A DNA stretch of 64,000 nt from Enemella evansiae (GTDB lineage: Bacteria > Actinomycetota > Actinomycetes > Propionibacteriales > Propionibacteriaceae). Positions 1 to 8,055 of the stretch are shown here, one piece after another; position 1 is the stretch's first letter, and each line of letters starts with the position of its first letter. Made by a program: the position numbers and the translations under genes. The notes beneath the pieces were generated by a model. The model did no database searches and had not been told where the DNA came from. It saw only the letters and a program-made list of their open reading frames with translations. The stretch is from the NCBI RefSeq assembly GCF_002250705.1, contig NZ_NMVP01000001.1, positions 1 to 64,000 of the forward strand, read 5' to 3'.

Positions 1-161
1 TGGTCATCATCGGCCGGCTGCGCCGCGACCCCGACACCCAGGCCTACTTCCACCGACGCACCAGCGAACACAAGACCCGCGCCGAAACCATCCGATGCCT
101 CAAACGCCACCTCGCCCGCACCATCTACCGAAACCTCAAAACCGACCTCATGACCACTTGA
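1..161 (+). CDS. IS110-family transposase, C-terminal end (partial)
   Basis: An open frame enters from the left edge (first full codon at 3) and stops with TGA at 159-161. Its 52 residues include DPDTQAYFHRR and IRCLKRHLARTIYRNL, which match the usual C-terminus of IS110-family DEDD transposases (an aromatic residue after the DP motif, then RCLKR). The catalytic parts lie outside the window, so it is not clear whether the element is intact. No inverted repeats are expected for this family. The next gene, an IclR regulator, starts 107 bases downstream, so the element may have landed just upstream of the catabolic block. Confidence 0.6.
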   Translation, partial: VIIGRLRRDPDTQAYFHRRTSEHKTRAETIRCLKRHLARTIYRNLKTDLMTT

Positions 162-181
162 CGATCTATAGGACCGTCGCA

Positions 182-231
182 ACCCATTGCTCCGCTTCGC
201 TCCGCATGGCTCGCTACTCGATGAGCGTGGG
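182..231. repeat. Degenerate copy of dispersed hairpin element
   Basis: This stretch keeps the conserved loop (TGCTCCGCTTCGCTCCGC), short arms CCAT/ATGG and the right end CTACTCGATGAGCG. The usual left end (TCATCTCGACACG) is missing. It is one of several related copies in the window and lies between the transposase remnant and the IclR gene. Confidence 0.6.
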
Positions 232-268
232 GGTGGCTAGCGTGGGGGTGCGTGGGAGAATCGGCGGC

Positions 269-1045
269 ATGACGACCAAGCCAGCCGCCGAGTCCGAGGG
301 ACTGCGCTCGGTGGCCTCGGCACTGGACCTGCTGGAGTGCTTCGCGGTCGACGGGGAGCTCGGGGTGTCCGATCTGGCGCGCCGGATGGGGGTCGCCAAG
401 TCCACCGCGCACCGGCTGCTGTCCACCCTGCGCACCCGCGGTTTCGTCGAGCAGAACCCGCAGACCGGCCGCTACCGACTCGGGCTGCACCTGTTCGAAC
501 TCGGCCATCTGGCCCAGGTGCGCTCCACCCTGCGGCAGGTGGCGCTGCCGATCTGCCAGGACCTGGTCCGGCGTACCGGGCTGACGGTCAACCTGTCGGT
601 ACCCGACGGAGCCGACGTGGTCTTCGTCGAACGGATCGACGTGGGTCGCAGCGGGGTGGAGCTGAACGAGTCCGGGCGCCGGCTGCCGGCGCACGTCTCC
701 AGCTCCGGCAAGGCGCTCGCCGCCTGGCACCAGCGCCTGGCCGACGCCCGCACCGAGGCCGGTTTCCCGCCGCGGGCCAGCAACACCGTGCGCACCGCGA
801 CCGACTGGGAGCAGGCGCTCGCCGAGGTCCGCCAGCGCGGGTACGCCACCAGCCGCGACGAGTCCTACGACGGGGTCAGCACGATCGCCGTCCCGGTGCT
901 CGACCTGCGCCGCGAGGCGATCGCCGCGGTCTCCTTCTTCGGGCGTACCGACGACCTCGACCGCCGCCAGGCCACCCTGGTCCGCCTGCTCCAGCACGCC
1001 GCCGCCCGGATCGCCGCCGACCTCACCGCCGCCCGGCGTTCCTGA
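269..1045 (+). CDS. IclR-family transcriptional regulator
   Basis: A 258-residue protein with the two-domain IclR layout. The N-terminal winged helix (about residues 10-75) contains VSDLARRMGVAKSTAHRLL and the wing segment GRYRLG. The C-terminal effector domain (about 90-255) carries the family pattern HVSSSGKALAAW and a late segment ISTIAVPV-like (GVSTIAVPV). I chose ATG 269 because the helix-turn-helix begins soon after it; the frame stays open further upstream but runs through the repeat at 182-231. The gene lies 76 bases upstream of the oxalocrotonate-branch genes on the same strand, so it probably controls them. Whether it activates or represses, and its ligand, cannot be read from the sequence. 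A second IclR gene sits beside the other meta-cleavage block. Confidence 0.9.
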   Translation: MTTKPAAESEGLRSVASALDLLECFAVDGELGVSDLARRMGVAKSTAHRLLSTLRTRGFVEQNPQTGRYRLGLHLFELGHLAQVRSTLRQVALPICQDLVRRTGLTVNLSVPDGADVVFVERIDVGRSGVELNESGRRLPAHVSSSGKALAAWHQRLADARTEAGFPPRASNTVRTATDWEQALAEVRQRGYATSRDESYDGVSTIAVPVLDLRREAIAAVSFFGRTDDLDRRQATLVRLLQHAAARIAADLTAARRS

Positions 1046-1121
1046 GCACGGAACGACCCACCCGCAAGCCGTCCTGCCGTCCTAGGGTTGAACTCGCAAT
1101 ACAGCGAATCGAGGAGGATCC

Positions 1122-1928
1122 ATGGCCCAGTGGGACGAGCAGAGCGTCGGCGAGGAATTGTTGGCGTGTGAGGCCGAGCGACGTGACCGGGAACCGTTCA
1201 CCGACGAATGGCCCGAACTGGACGTGGACACCGGTTATCGGATCCAGGACGCCACCCTGGCCAAGCGGCTGGCCCGCGGGGAGAAGCTGATCGGGGTCAA
1301 GCTCGGCCTGACCAGCGAGGCCAAGCAGAAGCGGATGGGGGTGTACGCCCCCTTCGTGGCCTGGCTGACCGATGCGATGGTCCTCGAACCCGGCCAGCCG
1401 GTGCCCCAGGACAAGCTGATCCACCCGCGGATCGAGCCGGAGATCGTCTTCACCATGAAAGATCGGCTGTCCGGCCCCGGTGTCACCCGGGACAGCGCGA
1501 TGGCCGCGGTCGGCAGCATCTCCCGCGGCGCGGAGATCATCGACTCCCGCTACAAGGACTTCCGGTTCAAGGCCGGTGACGTGATCGCCGACAACGCCTC
1601 CTCCGGTGCCTTCGTCGTCGGCGCCGACGAGGTCAGCCCCGACGACATCGACCTGGTGAACGAGAAGGTCGAGGTCTACACCGACGGTGAACTCGTCTAC
1701 ACCGGTACCGGTGCCGACGTGCAGGGTCACCCCGGTGAGGCGCTGGCGCTCGCCGCCAACGACCTGGCCCGCCGCGGCCTGGCGATCGAACCGGGCTGGA
1801 TCGTGCTCACCGGCGGCATCACCGACGCCGTCTTCGCCCCGCCCGGTGGCCGGACCGAGGCGAAGTTCTCCACCCTGGGCGAGATCACCATCGACGGGGG
1901 AGAGCCGGCCGAGAAGGCGGCCGGCTGA
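1122..1928 (+). CDS. dmpH: 4-oxalocrotonate (2-oxo-3-hexenedioate) decarboxylase, DmpH type
   Basis: A 268-residue member of the hydratase/decarboxylase family (FAH-like fold). Family features are GVKLGLTSEAKQKRMGV near residue 58, the metal-site segment RIEPEIVF near 106, GAEIIDSRYKDF near 135 and GTGADVQGHP near 195. Decarboxylases and 2-hydroxypentadienoate hydratases are close relatives. I call it the decarboxylase because the next two genes are the tautomerase and the semialdehyde dehydrogenase, which form the oxalocrotonate branch. The expected reaction is 2-oxo-3-hexenedioate to 2-hydroxypenta-2,4-dienoate plus CO2, in the cytoplasm. A clear ribosome site (GAGGAGGA) precedes ATG 1122, and a TAGGGT hexamer at 1083-1088 is a candidate -10. 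The stop overlaps the next start by one base. Confidence 0.85.
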   Translation: MAQWDEQSVGEELLACEAERRDREPFTDEWPELDVDTGYRIQDATLAKRLARGEKLIGVKLGLTSEAKQKRMGVYAPFVAWLTDAMVLEPGQPVPQDKLIHPRIEPEIVFTMKDRLSGPGVTRDSAMAAVGSISRGAEIIDSRYKDFRFKAGDVIADNASSGAFVVGADEVSPDDIDLVNEKVEVYTDGELVYTGTGADVQGHPGEALALAANDLARRGLAIEPGWIVLTGGITDAVFAPPGGRTEAKFSTLGEITIDGGEPAEKAAG

Positions 1929-2176
1929 TGCCGATCGTCGAGGTCACCCTGGCCGAGGGGCGTACCCCGGAGAAGCTCCGGAACCTGATCACCGCACTCA
2001 CCGACGCGGTGGTCGACACCGGGGTCGGCCCCCGGGAATCGGTGCGGGTGATCCTGCGTGAGGTCCCCGCCACCCACTTCGCCGCGGCCGACGAAACCCT
2101 CGCCGAACGTGCCGAACGGCGTACCCGCGAAGCCGCGGAATCCCAAGCAGAGCAGCAGAAACAGAAGGGTCAATGA
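1928..2176 (+). CDS. dmpI: 4-oxalocrotonate tautomerase (2-hydroxymuconate tautomerase)
   Basis: An 82-residue protein starting MPIVEVTLAEGRTPEKLR. Proline directly after the initiator Met is the catalytic base of this superfamily once Met is removed. The following pattern, and a second half with GPRESVRVILREV, fit the beta-alpha-beta tautomerase unit. It is longer than the classical 62-residue enzyme because of a charged, Gln-rich tail (about residues 60-82). It interconverts 2-hydroxymuconate and 2-oxo-3-hexenedioate, between the dehydrogenase and decarboxylase steps encoded on either side. The start overlaps the preceding stop (TGATG), which suggests translational coupling. Confidence 0.9.
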   Translation: MPIVEVTLAEGRTPEKLRNLITALTDAVVDTGVGPRESVRVILREVPATHFAAADETLAERAERRTREAAESQAEQQKQKGQ

Positions 2177-2177
2177 G

Positions 2178-3650
2178 ATGAGCAAGCGCAAGGAGATCAC
2201 CGTTCGGCAGTTGCCGAACTTCATCAACGGCGAGTATGTCGAGACCGGCGACACCTTCGACGTGCTCTACCCGATCACCGGTGAGGTCACCGCGAAGGCG
2301 CACCGGGCCGGTCAGCAGCAGGTCGACGACGCCGTTGCCGCCGCCCGGGCCGCGCTGAGCGGACCCTGGGGTCAGCTGTCGGTGTTCGAGCGTTCGGCGA
2401 TGGTGAAGGCGATCGCCGAGGGTGTCCGCAAGCGCTTCGACGACTTCCTCGAGGCCGAGGTGCTGGACACCGGCAAGCCGTACGCCACCGCCAGCCACGT
2501 CGACATCCCGCGCGGCGGCGCCAACTTCGAGGCCTTCGCCGACGTGCTCAAGGAGCACGCCACCGAGGCCTTCCCGATGCCGACCCCCGACGGCCGCGGC
2601 GCGCTCAACTACGGCGTGCGCCGCCCGCGCGGAGTGATCGGAGTGATCTCGCCGTGGAACCTGCCGCTGCTGCTGATGACCTTCAAGGTCGGCCCGGCCC
2701 TCGCCTGCGGCAACACCGTCGTGGTGAAGCCGTCGGAGGTCACCCCCTCCACCGCCACCCTGCTCGGTGAGGTGATGAACGAGGTTGGCGTGCCCGAGGG
2801 CGTCTACAACGTCATCCACGGCTTCGGCGACACCGGCGAGATGCTCACCTCCCACCCCGGGGTGGACGGCATCACCTTCACCGGCGAGACGGTCACCGGC
2901 ACCCACATCCTGAAGGCGGTCGCGCCGACGCTCAAGGCGTCCTCGATGGAGATGGGCGGCAAGAACCCCGGCATTGTCTTCGAGGACGCGGATCTGGACG
3001 TGGCGGTCAACGAACTCGGCCGGGCCTCGTTCCTGAACACCGGCCAGGTCTGCCTGGGCACCGAGCGGATCTATGTGCACGAGTCGGTCTTCGACGAGTT
3101 CGCCGAGAAGCTGACCGAGTACGCCAAGAAGCTGCGCTACGGCTACCCCGACGAGAAGGAGACCACCTTCGGACCGGTCGTCTCCGACGAGCACCGGGAC
3201 AAGGTGATCAGCTACTACAAGCTGGCCCAGGACGAGGGTGCGGAGGTGCTGCACGGCGGCGGCGCGCCCAGCTTCGGCGACGAGCGGGACGGCGGCTCCT
3301 GGGTCGAGCCGACGATCTGGAAGGGCCTGGCGCACGATTCCCGGACGATGACCGAGGAGATCTTCGGCCCCTGCACCGGGCTGATCCCGTTCTCCGACGA
3401 GGACGAGGTGATCAAGCTCGCCAACGACACCAAGTACGGGCTGGCGGCCACCTTCTTCAGCTCCGATGTGTCCCGGGTGCACCGGGTCGCGCCGCAGCTG
3501 GAGGCCGGGATCATCTGGGTCAACAGCTGGTTCCTGCGCGATCTGCGGACCGCGTTCGGTGGCATGAAGCAGTCCGGCATCGGCCGCGAGGGCGGTGTGC
3601 ACGGGCTGGAGTTCTACACCGAGACCTCCAACGTCTGCGTGAAGCTCTGA
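2178..3650 (+). CDS. dmpC: 2-hydroxymuconic semialdehyde dehydrogenase, DmpC/XylG type
   Basis: A 490-residue NAD-dependent aldehyde dehydrogenase of normal length. Landmarks are PWNLPLLLMTFKVGPALACG (oxyanion Asn, residues about 155-175), the Glu motif region MEMGGKNPGIVFEDADLD, the active-site Cys in LNTGQVCLGTERI, and EEIFGPCTGLIPF. Co-location with tautomerase and decarboxylase genes makes 2-hydroxymuconate semialdehyde the likely substrate; other aldehydes cannot be excluded from sequence alone. ATG 2178 lies two bases after the previous stop. A frame extension upstream exists but only reads through the tautomerase gene. Confidence 0.9.
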   Translation: MSKRKEITVRQLPNFINGEYVETGDTFDVLYPITGEVTAKAHRAGQQQVDDAVAAARAALSGPWGQLSVFERSAMVKAIAEGVRKRFDDFLEAEVLDTGKPYATASHVDIPRGGANFEAFADVLKEHATEAFPMPTPDGRGALNYGVRRPRGVIGVISPWNLPLLLMTFKVGPALACGNTVVVKPSEVTPSTATLLGEVMNEVGVPEGVYNVIHGFGDTGEMLTSHPGVDGITFTGETVTGTHILKAVAPTLKASSMEMGGKNPGIVFEDADLDVAVNELGRASFLNTGQVCLGTERIYVHESVFDEFAEKLTEYAKKLRYGYPDEKETTFGPVVSDEHRDKVISYYKLAQDEGAEVLHGGGAPSFGDERDGGSWVEPTIWKGLAHDSRTMTEEIFGPCTGLIPFSDEDEVIKLANDTKYGLAATFFSSDVSRVHRVAPQLEAGIIWVNSWFLRDLRTAFGGMKQSGIGREGGVHGLEFYTETSNVCVKL

Positions 3651-3683
3651 TCCGACGCGGAGTCGCCGCGGGGATCGCCGCGG

Positions 3684-3731
3684 GGGTCGTGGTTCCGGTC
3701 ATCCCCTAGGGTTGGCCCGGAACCACGACCC
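3684..3731. promoter_or_regulatory. 15-bp perfect inverted repeat flanking a candidate -10
   Basis: The arms GGGTCGTGGTTCCGG (3684-3698) and CCGGAACCACGACCC (3717-3731) are perfect reverse complements separated by 18 bases. The spacer contains TAGGGT (3707-3712), the -10 type seen elsewhere in this window, and the ribosome site of the next gene follows the right arm. It could be an operator, a 5' UTR structure, or a terminator for the preceding dehydrogenase gene. Confidence 0.5.
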
Positions 3732-3745
3732 GACGGAGGCGATCG

Positions 3746-5095
3746 ATGGGGCACACCCGCCTGTTCCTGCAGCACAGCCTGGCCAATTACAAGACGGTCG
3801 GGGCGGTCCACCCGACCTCGGCCCGGGCGGCCCGGGCGATGGCCGCCGAGCTGATCCGCCGCGACGGGGCGCCCACGCGGGTGCTGGAGATCGGCCCCGG
3901 GGTCGGCCCGATCACCGCACAGATCGTCAAGGCGATGGGGCCCGAGGACACCCTGACCTGTGTCGAGCTGATGCCCGAGTACGCGGAGGTGCTGCGCCGC
4001 CGGTTCGCCGACGAGCCCGACTTCCGGCGCGTCGCCGGGCGCAGCGAGGTGATCACCGGTGATGTCCGCGAACTCGCCGAGGACGCCGAGTTCGATGTGG
4101 TGATCGCCTCGGTACCGTTCAACACCCTCGGTGAGGAGACCACCCGCGGCATCTTCGAGGTGATCCGGCGGGTGCTGCGGCCCGGCGGGACCTGCACCTA
4201 CATCGAGTACGCCTGGCTGCGCGGTTTCCGGCAGGCCTTCGACCGGTTCACCGGTCGCGGTGGTGGGCACTCGGACTTCCTCGATGATCTGCTGGACCGG
4301 CACCGGTTCCGGACCGACCTGGTGTTCGGCAACATCCCGCCCGCCTGGGCGCACCATCTGCGCTTCACCGACGCCCCCGATGCGGAGGCCGAGGAGGTGG
4401 GCCCGGCGCGGGTGCCGACCAGCGTTCCGCTGACCCGCCGGATGCACATCGACCGGGACGGCGTGGGGATCGCCGCCGGTGCGGCGGTGGCCACCGGGCT
4501 GGTCGGGTTGGCCGGCCGCGGGACACAGTCACGCCTGGCTAGGGGAGCATGGTTGCTGCCGGCCGGGCTGGGACTGGCCGGGGCGGCGTTCTTCCGGGAC
4601 CCGGTACGCGAGGTGCCGGCCGACCCGGAGGCGATCGTCTCCTCGGTGGACGGCAAGGTCCTCAGCGTGGAACGGCTGGACTCCGACGAGCATCTCGGCC
4701 CGGGTCCGTGGCTGCGGATCGCGACCTTCCTGTCGATCTTCTCGGTGCACATCAACCGCTCCCCGGTCGCCGGGCGGGTGGTCGAGGTGATCGACCGCAA
4801 CGAGGGCGGGTACGCCGCGGCGATGAAACCGGCCGCCGAACACAACGTGGCCAAGACCGTGGTGCTGCAGACCACCCGCGGCCGGGTCGGGGTCACCCAG
4901 CGCACCGGCATGGTGGCCCGCCGGATCGTGGTCCGGCACGGTGCCGGCTCGGTGCTCGCCAAGGGCGAGCGGTACGGGCTGATCCGCTTCGGCTCGCGGA
5001 CCGATGTCTACCTCCCCGCCGACCGGGCCGAGGCCGTGGTCAGCAAGGGGGCCGTTGTGCATGGTGGCGAGACGATCATCGCCCGCTGGCGCTGA
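3746..5095 (+). CDS. Phospholipid N-methyltransferase-like / phosphatidylserine decarboxylase fusion
   Basis: A 449-residue protein with two parts. Residues 1-215 are a class I SAM-dependent methyltransferase resembling PmtA-type phospholipid N-methyltransferases: motif I VLEIGPGVGPITAQI at about 46-60, the acidic residue in CVELMPEYAEVL, and VIASVPFNTL near 118. A hydrophobic stretch follows (about 246-288). Residues 288-449 are a short-type phosphatidylserine decarboxylase: FFRDPVREVP, VDGKVLSV, FLSIFSVHINRSPVAG, and the self-cleavage site RFGSRTDVYLP. There the Gly416-Ser417 bond would be cut to give the pyruvoyl cofactor. Together the parts could make PE from PS and then methylate it. Cleavage would leave the methyltransferase joined to the beta chain at the membrane. 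PS synthase lies at 8597-9409. The fusion is visible; methylation of PE is inferred. Confidence 0.85.
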   Translation: MGHTRLFLQHSLANYKTVGAVHPTSARAARAMAAELIRRDGAPTRVLEIGPGVGPITAQIVKAMGPEDTLTCVELMPEYAEVLRRRFADEPDFRRVAGRSEVITGDVRELAEDAEFDVVIASVPFNTLGEETTRGIFEVIRRVLRPGGTCTYIEYAWLRGFRQAFDRFTGRGGGHSDFLDDLLDRHRFRTDLVFGNIPPAWAHHLRFTDAPDAEAEEVGPARVPTSVPLTRRMHIDRDGVGIAAGAAVATGLVGLAGRGTQSRLARGAWLLPAGLGLAGAAFFRDPVREVPADPEAIVSSVDGKVLSVERLDSDEHLGPGPWLRIATFLSIFSVHINRSPVAGRVVEVIDRNEGGYAAAMKPAAEHNVAKTVVLQTTRGRVGVTQRTGMVARRIVVRHGAGSVLAKGERYGLIRFGSRTDVYLPADRAEAVVSKGAVVHGGETIIARWR

Positions 5096-5098
5096 CCG

Positions 5099-5150
5099 AC
5101 GTTCGTCGAGTAGCGGGCCCGGCGCAGCGAAGCGGAGCGTGTCCGTGCCT
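5099..5150. repeat. Dispersed hairpin element, degenerate, reverse orientation
   Basis: This begins TTCGTCGAGTAG, the reverse complement of the element's right end, followed by the loop in reverse (GCGCAGCGAAGCGGAGC). The other arm and end are poorly conserved. It lies directly after the Pmt-Psd fusion gene, in the gap between convergent genes. Confidence 0.5.
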
Positions 5151-5240
5151 GCGGTCGATGCCCGGGAGCAGCCCAGTGAGCAAACGCTCCTTCTTGCGTG
5201 ACCACCCAGTCGGTGCAGGCCCTCGCCTCGCTGCTCCCAC

Positions 5241-5310
5241 CGGAATCTGCGGCTCGATTCCCGACCGGCGCCCGGATCGGCGGATTTCTCGATCGAGCCG
5301 CAAATTCTGG
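5241..5310. terminator. Long hairpin between convergent genes, probable bidirectional terminator
   Basis: The arms GAATCTGCGGCTCGAT (5243-5258) and ATCGAGCCGCAAATTC (5292-5307) pair with one mismatch, and about two further base pairs outside. The loop is about 33 bases. It lies between the end of the fusion gene (5095) and the end of the convergent lipoprotein gene (5335). There is no clear T-run, so termination is inferred from position. Confidence 0.45.
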
Positions 5311-5334
5311 CCGGTCAGCGGGGACCACAACGGG

Positions 5335-6654
5335 TCAGGCCGGCCGGTGGCGCCAGATCCGCACGGCGCCGGTGCCGTCGGTGACGACGATGTCATTGTC
5401 GATGTAGCGGGGAAACCCGGGTAAGGCATCGGAGCGCTCGGTTCCGGACCGGTCCAGCGCGGTGACCCGAGTCTCGCGCGAACCTGCACCCACCCAGAGA
5501 TAGCCGTTCGTCACGCCATGGACGAAACGCAGGTCGTCGAGTTGCCCAGGGCCATGCAATGGCTGGGGATCGCTCAGCCGCTGACTCCACAGCGCGTAGG
5601 TCGACCCTGTCGGGGCGTTGCTGACCCAACTGGCGAAGGGGATACCGTCGAGGTCGGTGCCAAGGCCGACGAACGAGCGCTGGCCCAGTTCTGGGCCGAG
5701 TTCGCCGCCGGGCAGTGCGACGAGGCGAGGCTGCAATGGGTTGGTCAGGTTTCGATCTGCCCGGTCAAGCAGTGCGATACCGGCAGTGGCGTCCTGCCAC
5801 CGTCCGGGTTCGGACAGTCGCCATCGTTCCCGGCCGGTCCGGGCATCGAGGGCCAGCGGCGTCGGAAGGGTTCCGCCGTCATCGGGAGTGGCTACTCCGA
5901 GGGCCAGACCGTCGACCAACTTCTGGGTGAGGACGCCGGGGATCTCCCACAGTTTCTCGCCGGTCGCCGGATCGAAACCCATCGTCACACGGGGCGTGCC
6001 ATCGGTTGGTCCGTACCCTGTCCCATGGGGCGGGTCGCCGCCGATGTTCACCACGACCACGTCACGGGAAGCGCCGACGATACTCGGGAAGATGTTGTTG
6101 CGGCCCCTGGCGCCGACGGAGTCTCTCGGCACCGGTGGCAGCACCGGGGCACTCCAGAGCAGTCGTCGATCCACCGCCGAGAACGCCAGCAATCCCTTGC
6201 CCTCGGTCAGCGTGGCCCGGTCGGCGGTGCACCCGGCGTCGCCCGGACACGGATCTTGGTAGTACTGCTCGACCAGCAGACCCCCGCGATCATCCGCCGT
6301 GGCCCAGCCGTCCATGGTGAACAGGCTGACCCGGCCGATCTCGGGCAGGGTGAAGGTTTCGGGCAGATCGCGGCCGTTCCACTGCTCTGCGCCGGTCCGT
6401 AGATCGATGACGCTGAAAGCGCCGCCCGCACCGAGGACCAACGTGTTCTCGTTGAGCCTGGTCACCGGGCGGTCCACACTCCGTACCGCCAGGTTGGGAT
6501 CGACCGGTATCTCCTCGGTGATCAATCGGGGCAGCTCGGGGCCCCGGTAGACCGGTGGACCGGTCGGCGTGGGTGCGGGCTCGGTGCCGCTCCCGGTACA
6601 CCCCGTGACCACCAGCATCAGGCAGCTCGCGGCGGCGACCAGGGTGCGGAGCAT
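5335..6654 (-). CDS. Lipoprotein with PQQ-type beta-propeller repeats (copy 1)
   Basis: A 439-residue protein starting with a lipoprotein signal: a short hydrophobic run then LMLVVTGC, so Cys19 is the likely lipidation site. After a Pro/Thr-rich linker the body has repeated segments of the kind FSVIDLRTGAEQW, LLAFSAVDRRLLWSA, MGFDPATGEKLWEI and LALDARTGRERWRL. This is the pattern of PQQ-like propeller blades. These folds usually bind proteins or act as surface scaffolds; no quinoprotein active-site residues are visible. Its neighbour at 6680-8038 is a clear paralog, so a tandem duplication is likely. TAACCT at 6661-6666 lies 6 bases before ATG, indicating a leaderless transcript. The molecular role is unknown. 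Confidence 0.8.
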   Translation of the reverse strand: MLRTLVAAASCLMLVVTGCTGSGTEPAPTPTGPPVYRGPELPRLITEEIPVDPNLAVRSVDRPVTRLNENTLVLGAGGAFSVIDLRTGAEQWNGRDLPETFTLPEIGRVSLFTMDGWATADDRGGLLVEQYYQDPCPGDAGCTADRATLTEGKGLLAFSAVDRRLLWSAPVLPPVPRDSVGARGRNNIFPSIVGASRDVVVVNIGGDPPHGTGYGPTDGTPRVTMGFDPATGEKLWEIPGVLTQKLVDGLALGVATPDDGGTLPTPLALDARTGRERWRLSEPGRWQDATAGIALLDRADRNLTNPLQPRLVALPGGELGPELGQRSFVGLGTDLDGIPFASWVSNAPTGSTYALWSQRLSDPQPLHGPGQLDDLRFVHGVTNGYLWVGAGSRETRVTALDRSGTERSDALPGFPRYIDNDIVVTDGTGAVRIWRHRPA

Positions 6655-6679
6655 CCGATGAGGTTAATCCGCGCGCGGG

Positions 6680-8038
6680 TCAGCCCGGCCGATGACGCCA
6701 GATCCGCGGGGGCCCACCTGGGCCCCCGGTCACCAGGAGCTCGTCGTCGACGTAACGGGGGAACCCGGGGAGTGGATCGGAGCGGACGGACCCGGTCCGG
6801 TCGATCGCCGTGACCCCGTTCTCCGGAGCGCCGAGAGTCCGCCAGGCGTACCCTCGGGCGACCCCGAGCACCGAACCGTGCCCACCGAGCCGCGTCGGCC
6901 CCGTCCGTGGCTGCGCGTCACGAAATCCCTGACTCAGCAACGCGTATTCGCGGCTGCCCGGGACGGACTCGATCCAGGTCGCGTACGGGATCCCGTCGCT
7001 GCCGCTCCCCAGGCCGACGAAGTTCTCGTCCTGCGGCAGTTCCGGCCCGACCTCGCCCCCGGGCAGGGAAACCAGCCGGGGTGTGGTCGCCCGGTTGGTC
7101 GAGAAGTCTCGCCGGCGCAGCAACCCCAGACCCGGGGTCACCTCCACCCAGTCACCCGCCTCCGCCGCGGGCAGGCGCCAGCGCTCGGTCCCGGTGCCGA
7201 GATCGAGCGCCACCGGCACCGGCGGGTTCGCGCTGTCGGTCGGCGCGGCGATGCCCAGCGCCAGATCATCGACGACCTGCTGGGTGAGGACGCCCTGGAC
7301 CTCCCACAGGCGTCGCCCGGACACCGGATCGAGCGCGAGTGTCATCGGCGGCGGTCTGCCCGGTAGGTACCGGGTCCCGTCACCGGGGTCGGCGCCGATG
7401 TTGACCACGACGGCCTTCGCGGTCGCGGCGACGACCTTGGGGAAGCGCCAGCGGTTCTCCTCGGCCACCGGGGTGTTGCCCGGCACCGGTGGCAGCAACG
7501 GCGCACTCCAGAGCAACCGCCGATCCGCGACCGAGAACGCCAGCAAGCCCTTGCCCTCGGTCATCCCGGGTCGGTTGTCGGGGCACGGCTGAGCCTTGTC
7601 CGGGCAGGGATTCTGATAGTAGGACGCGACCAGGATGCCCCCACCGCCATCATCGGCGGCGCGTACCTCGGATGAGGAGGCGACGACCCGACCGATCCCG
7701 GGCACCTCGACCCGTTCCGGCAGATCGGCCGAGCTCCACAACTGCCGCCCGGTACGCAGATCCAGCACGCTGAAGCCCGCGCCACCCTCGGCACCACCAC
7801 CACGGACGACCACGGTCTCGGTGCCGGTCCTGACCACCGGACCGTACGCCTCCCGCACCCAGACGCGCGGGTCGACCGGCACCTCCTCGGTGACCAACCG
7901 AGGCAACTCGGGGCCCTGATAGATCGGTGGCCCCGTCGGGGTAGGCGTGGGGGCGGGCCGGGGTTGGTCGACTGCGGCCGTGCAGCCGGTGACCGCGAGC
8001 ACCAGGCAGGCGGCGACGGCGGTGAGGGTGCGGAACAC
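6680..8038 (-). CDS. Lipoprotein with PQQ-type beta-propeller repeats (copy 2)
   Basis: A 452-residue paralog of the 5335-6654 product, sharing the lipobox (VLAVTGC), the linker phrase PTGPPIYQGPELPRLVTEE, and the blade motifs FSVLDLRTGRQLWS and LLAFSVADRRLLWSAP. I placed the start at GTG 8038 because the signal peptide begins there (VFRTLTAVAACLVLAVTGC). In addition, TACTCT at 8045-8050 sits 6 bases upstream, giving a leaderless start. The frame is open further upstream, but that part is Arg-rich and non-signal. The gap to copy 1 is 25 bases, and both have their own -10-like hexamers. Function unknown; probably surface-exposed. Confidence 0.8.
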   Translation of the reverse strand: MFRTLTAVAACLVLAVTGCTAAVDQPRPAPTPTPTGPPIYQGPELPRLVTEEVPVDPRVWVREAYGPVVRTGTETVVVRGGGAEGGAGFSVLDLRTGRQLWSSADLPERVEVPGIGRVVASSSEVRAADDGGGGILVASYYQNPCPDKAQPCPDNRPGMTEGKGLLAFSVADRRLLWSAPLLPPVPGNTPVAEENRWRFPKVVAATAKAVVVNIGADPGDGTRYLPGRPPPMTLALDPVSGRRLWEVQGVLTQQVVDDLALGIAAPTDSANPPVPVALDLGTGTERWRLPAAEAGDWVEVTPGLGLLRRRDFSTNRATTPRLVSLPGGEVGPELPQDENFVGLGSGSDGIPYATWIESVPGSREYALLSQGFRDAQPRTGPTRLGGHGSVLGVARGYAWRTLGAPENGVTAIDRTGSVRSDPLPGFPRYVDDELLVTGGPGGPPRIWRHRPG

Positions 8039-8055
8039 CCAGTGAGAGTACGCAG

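Noticed and set aside
1..269. Left edge as the border of a genomic island
   Set aside because: Only an IS110-type end is present; there is no integrase, attachment duplication or change in base composition.
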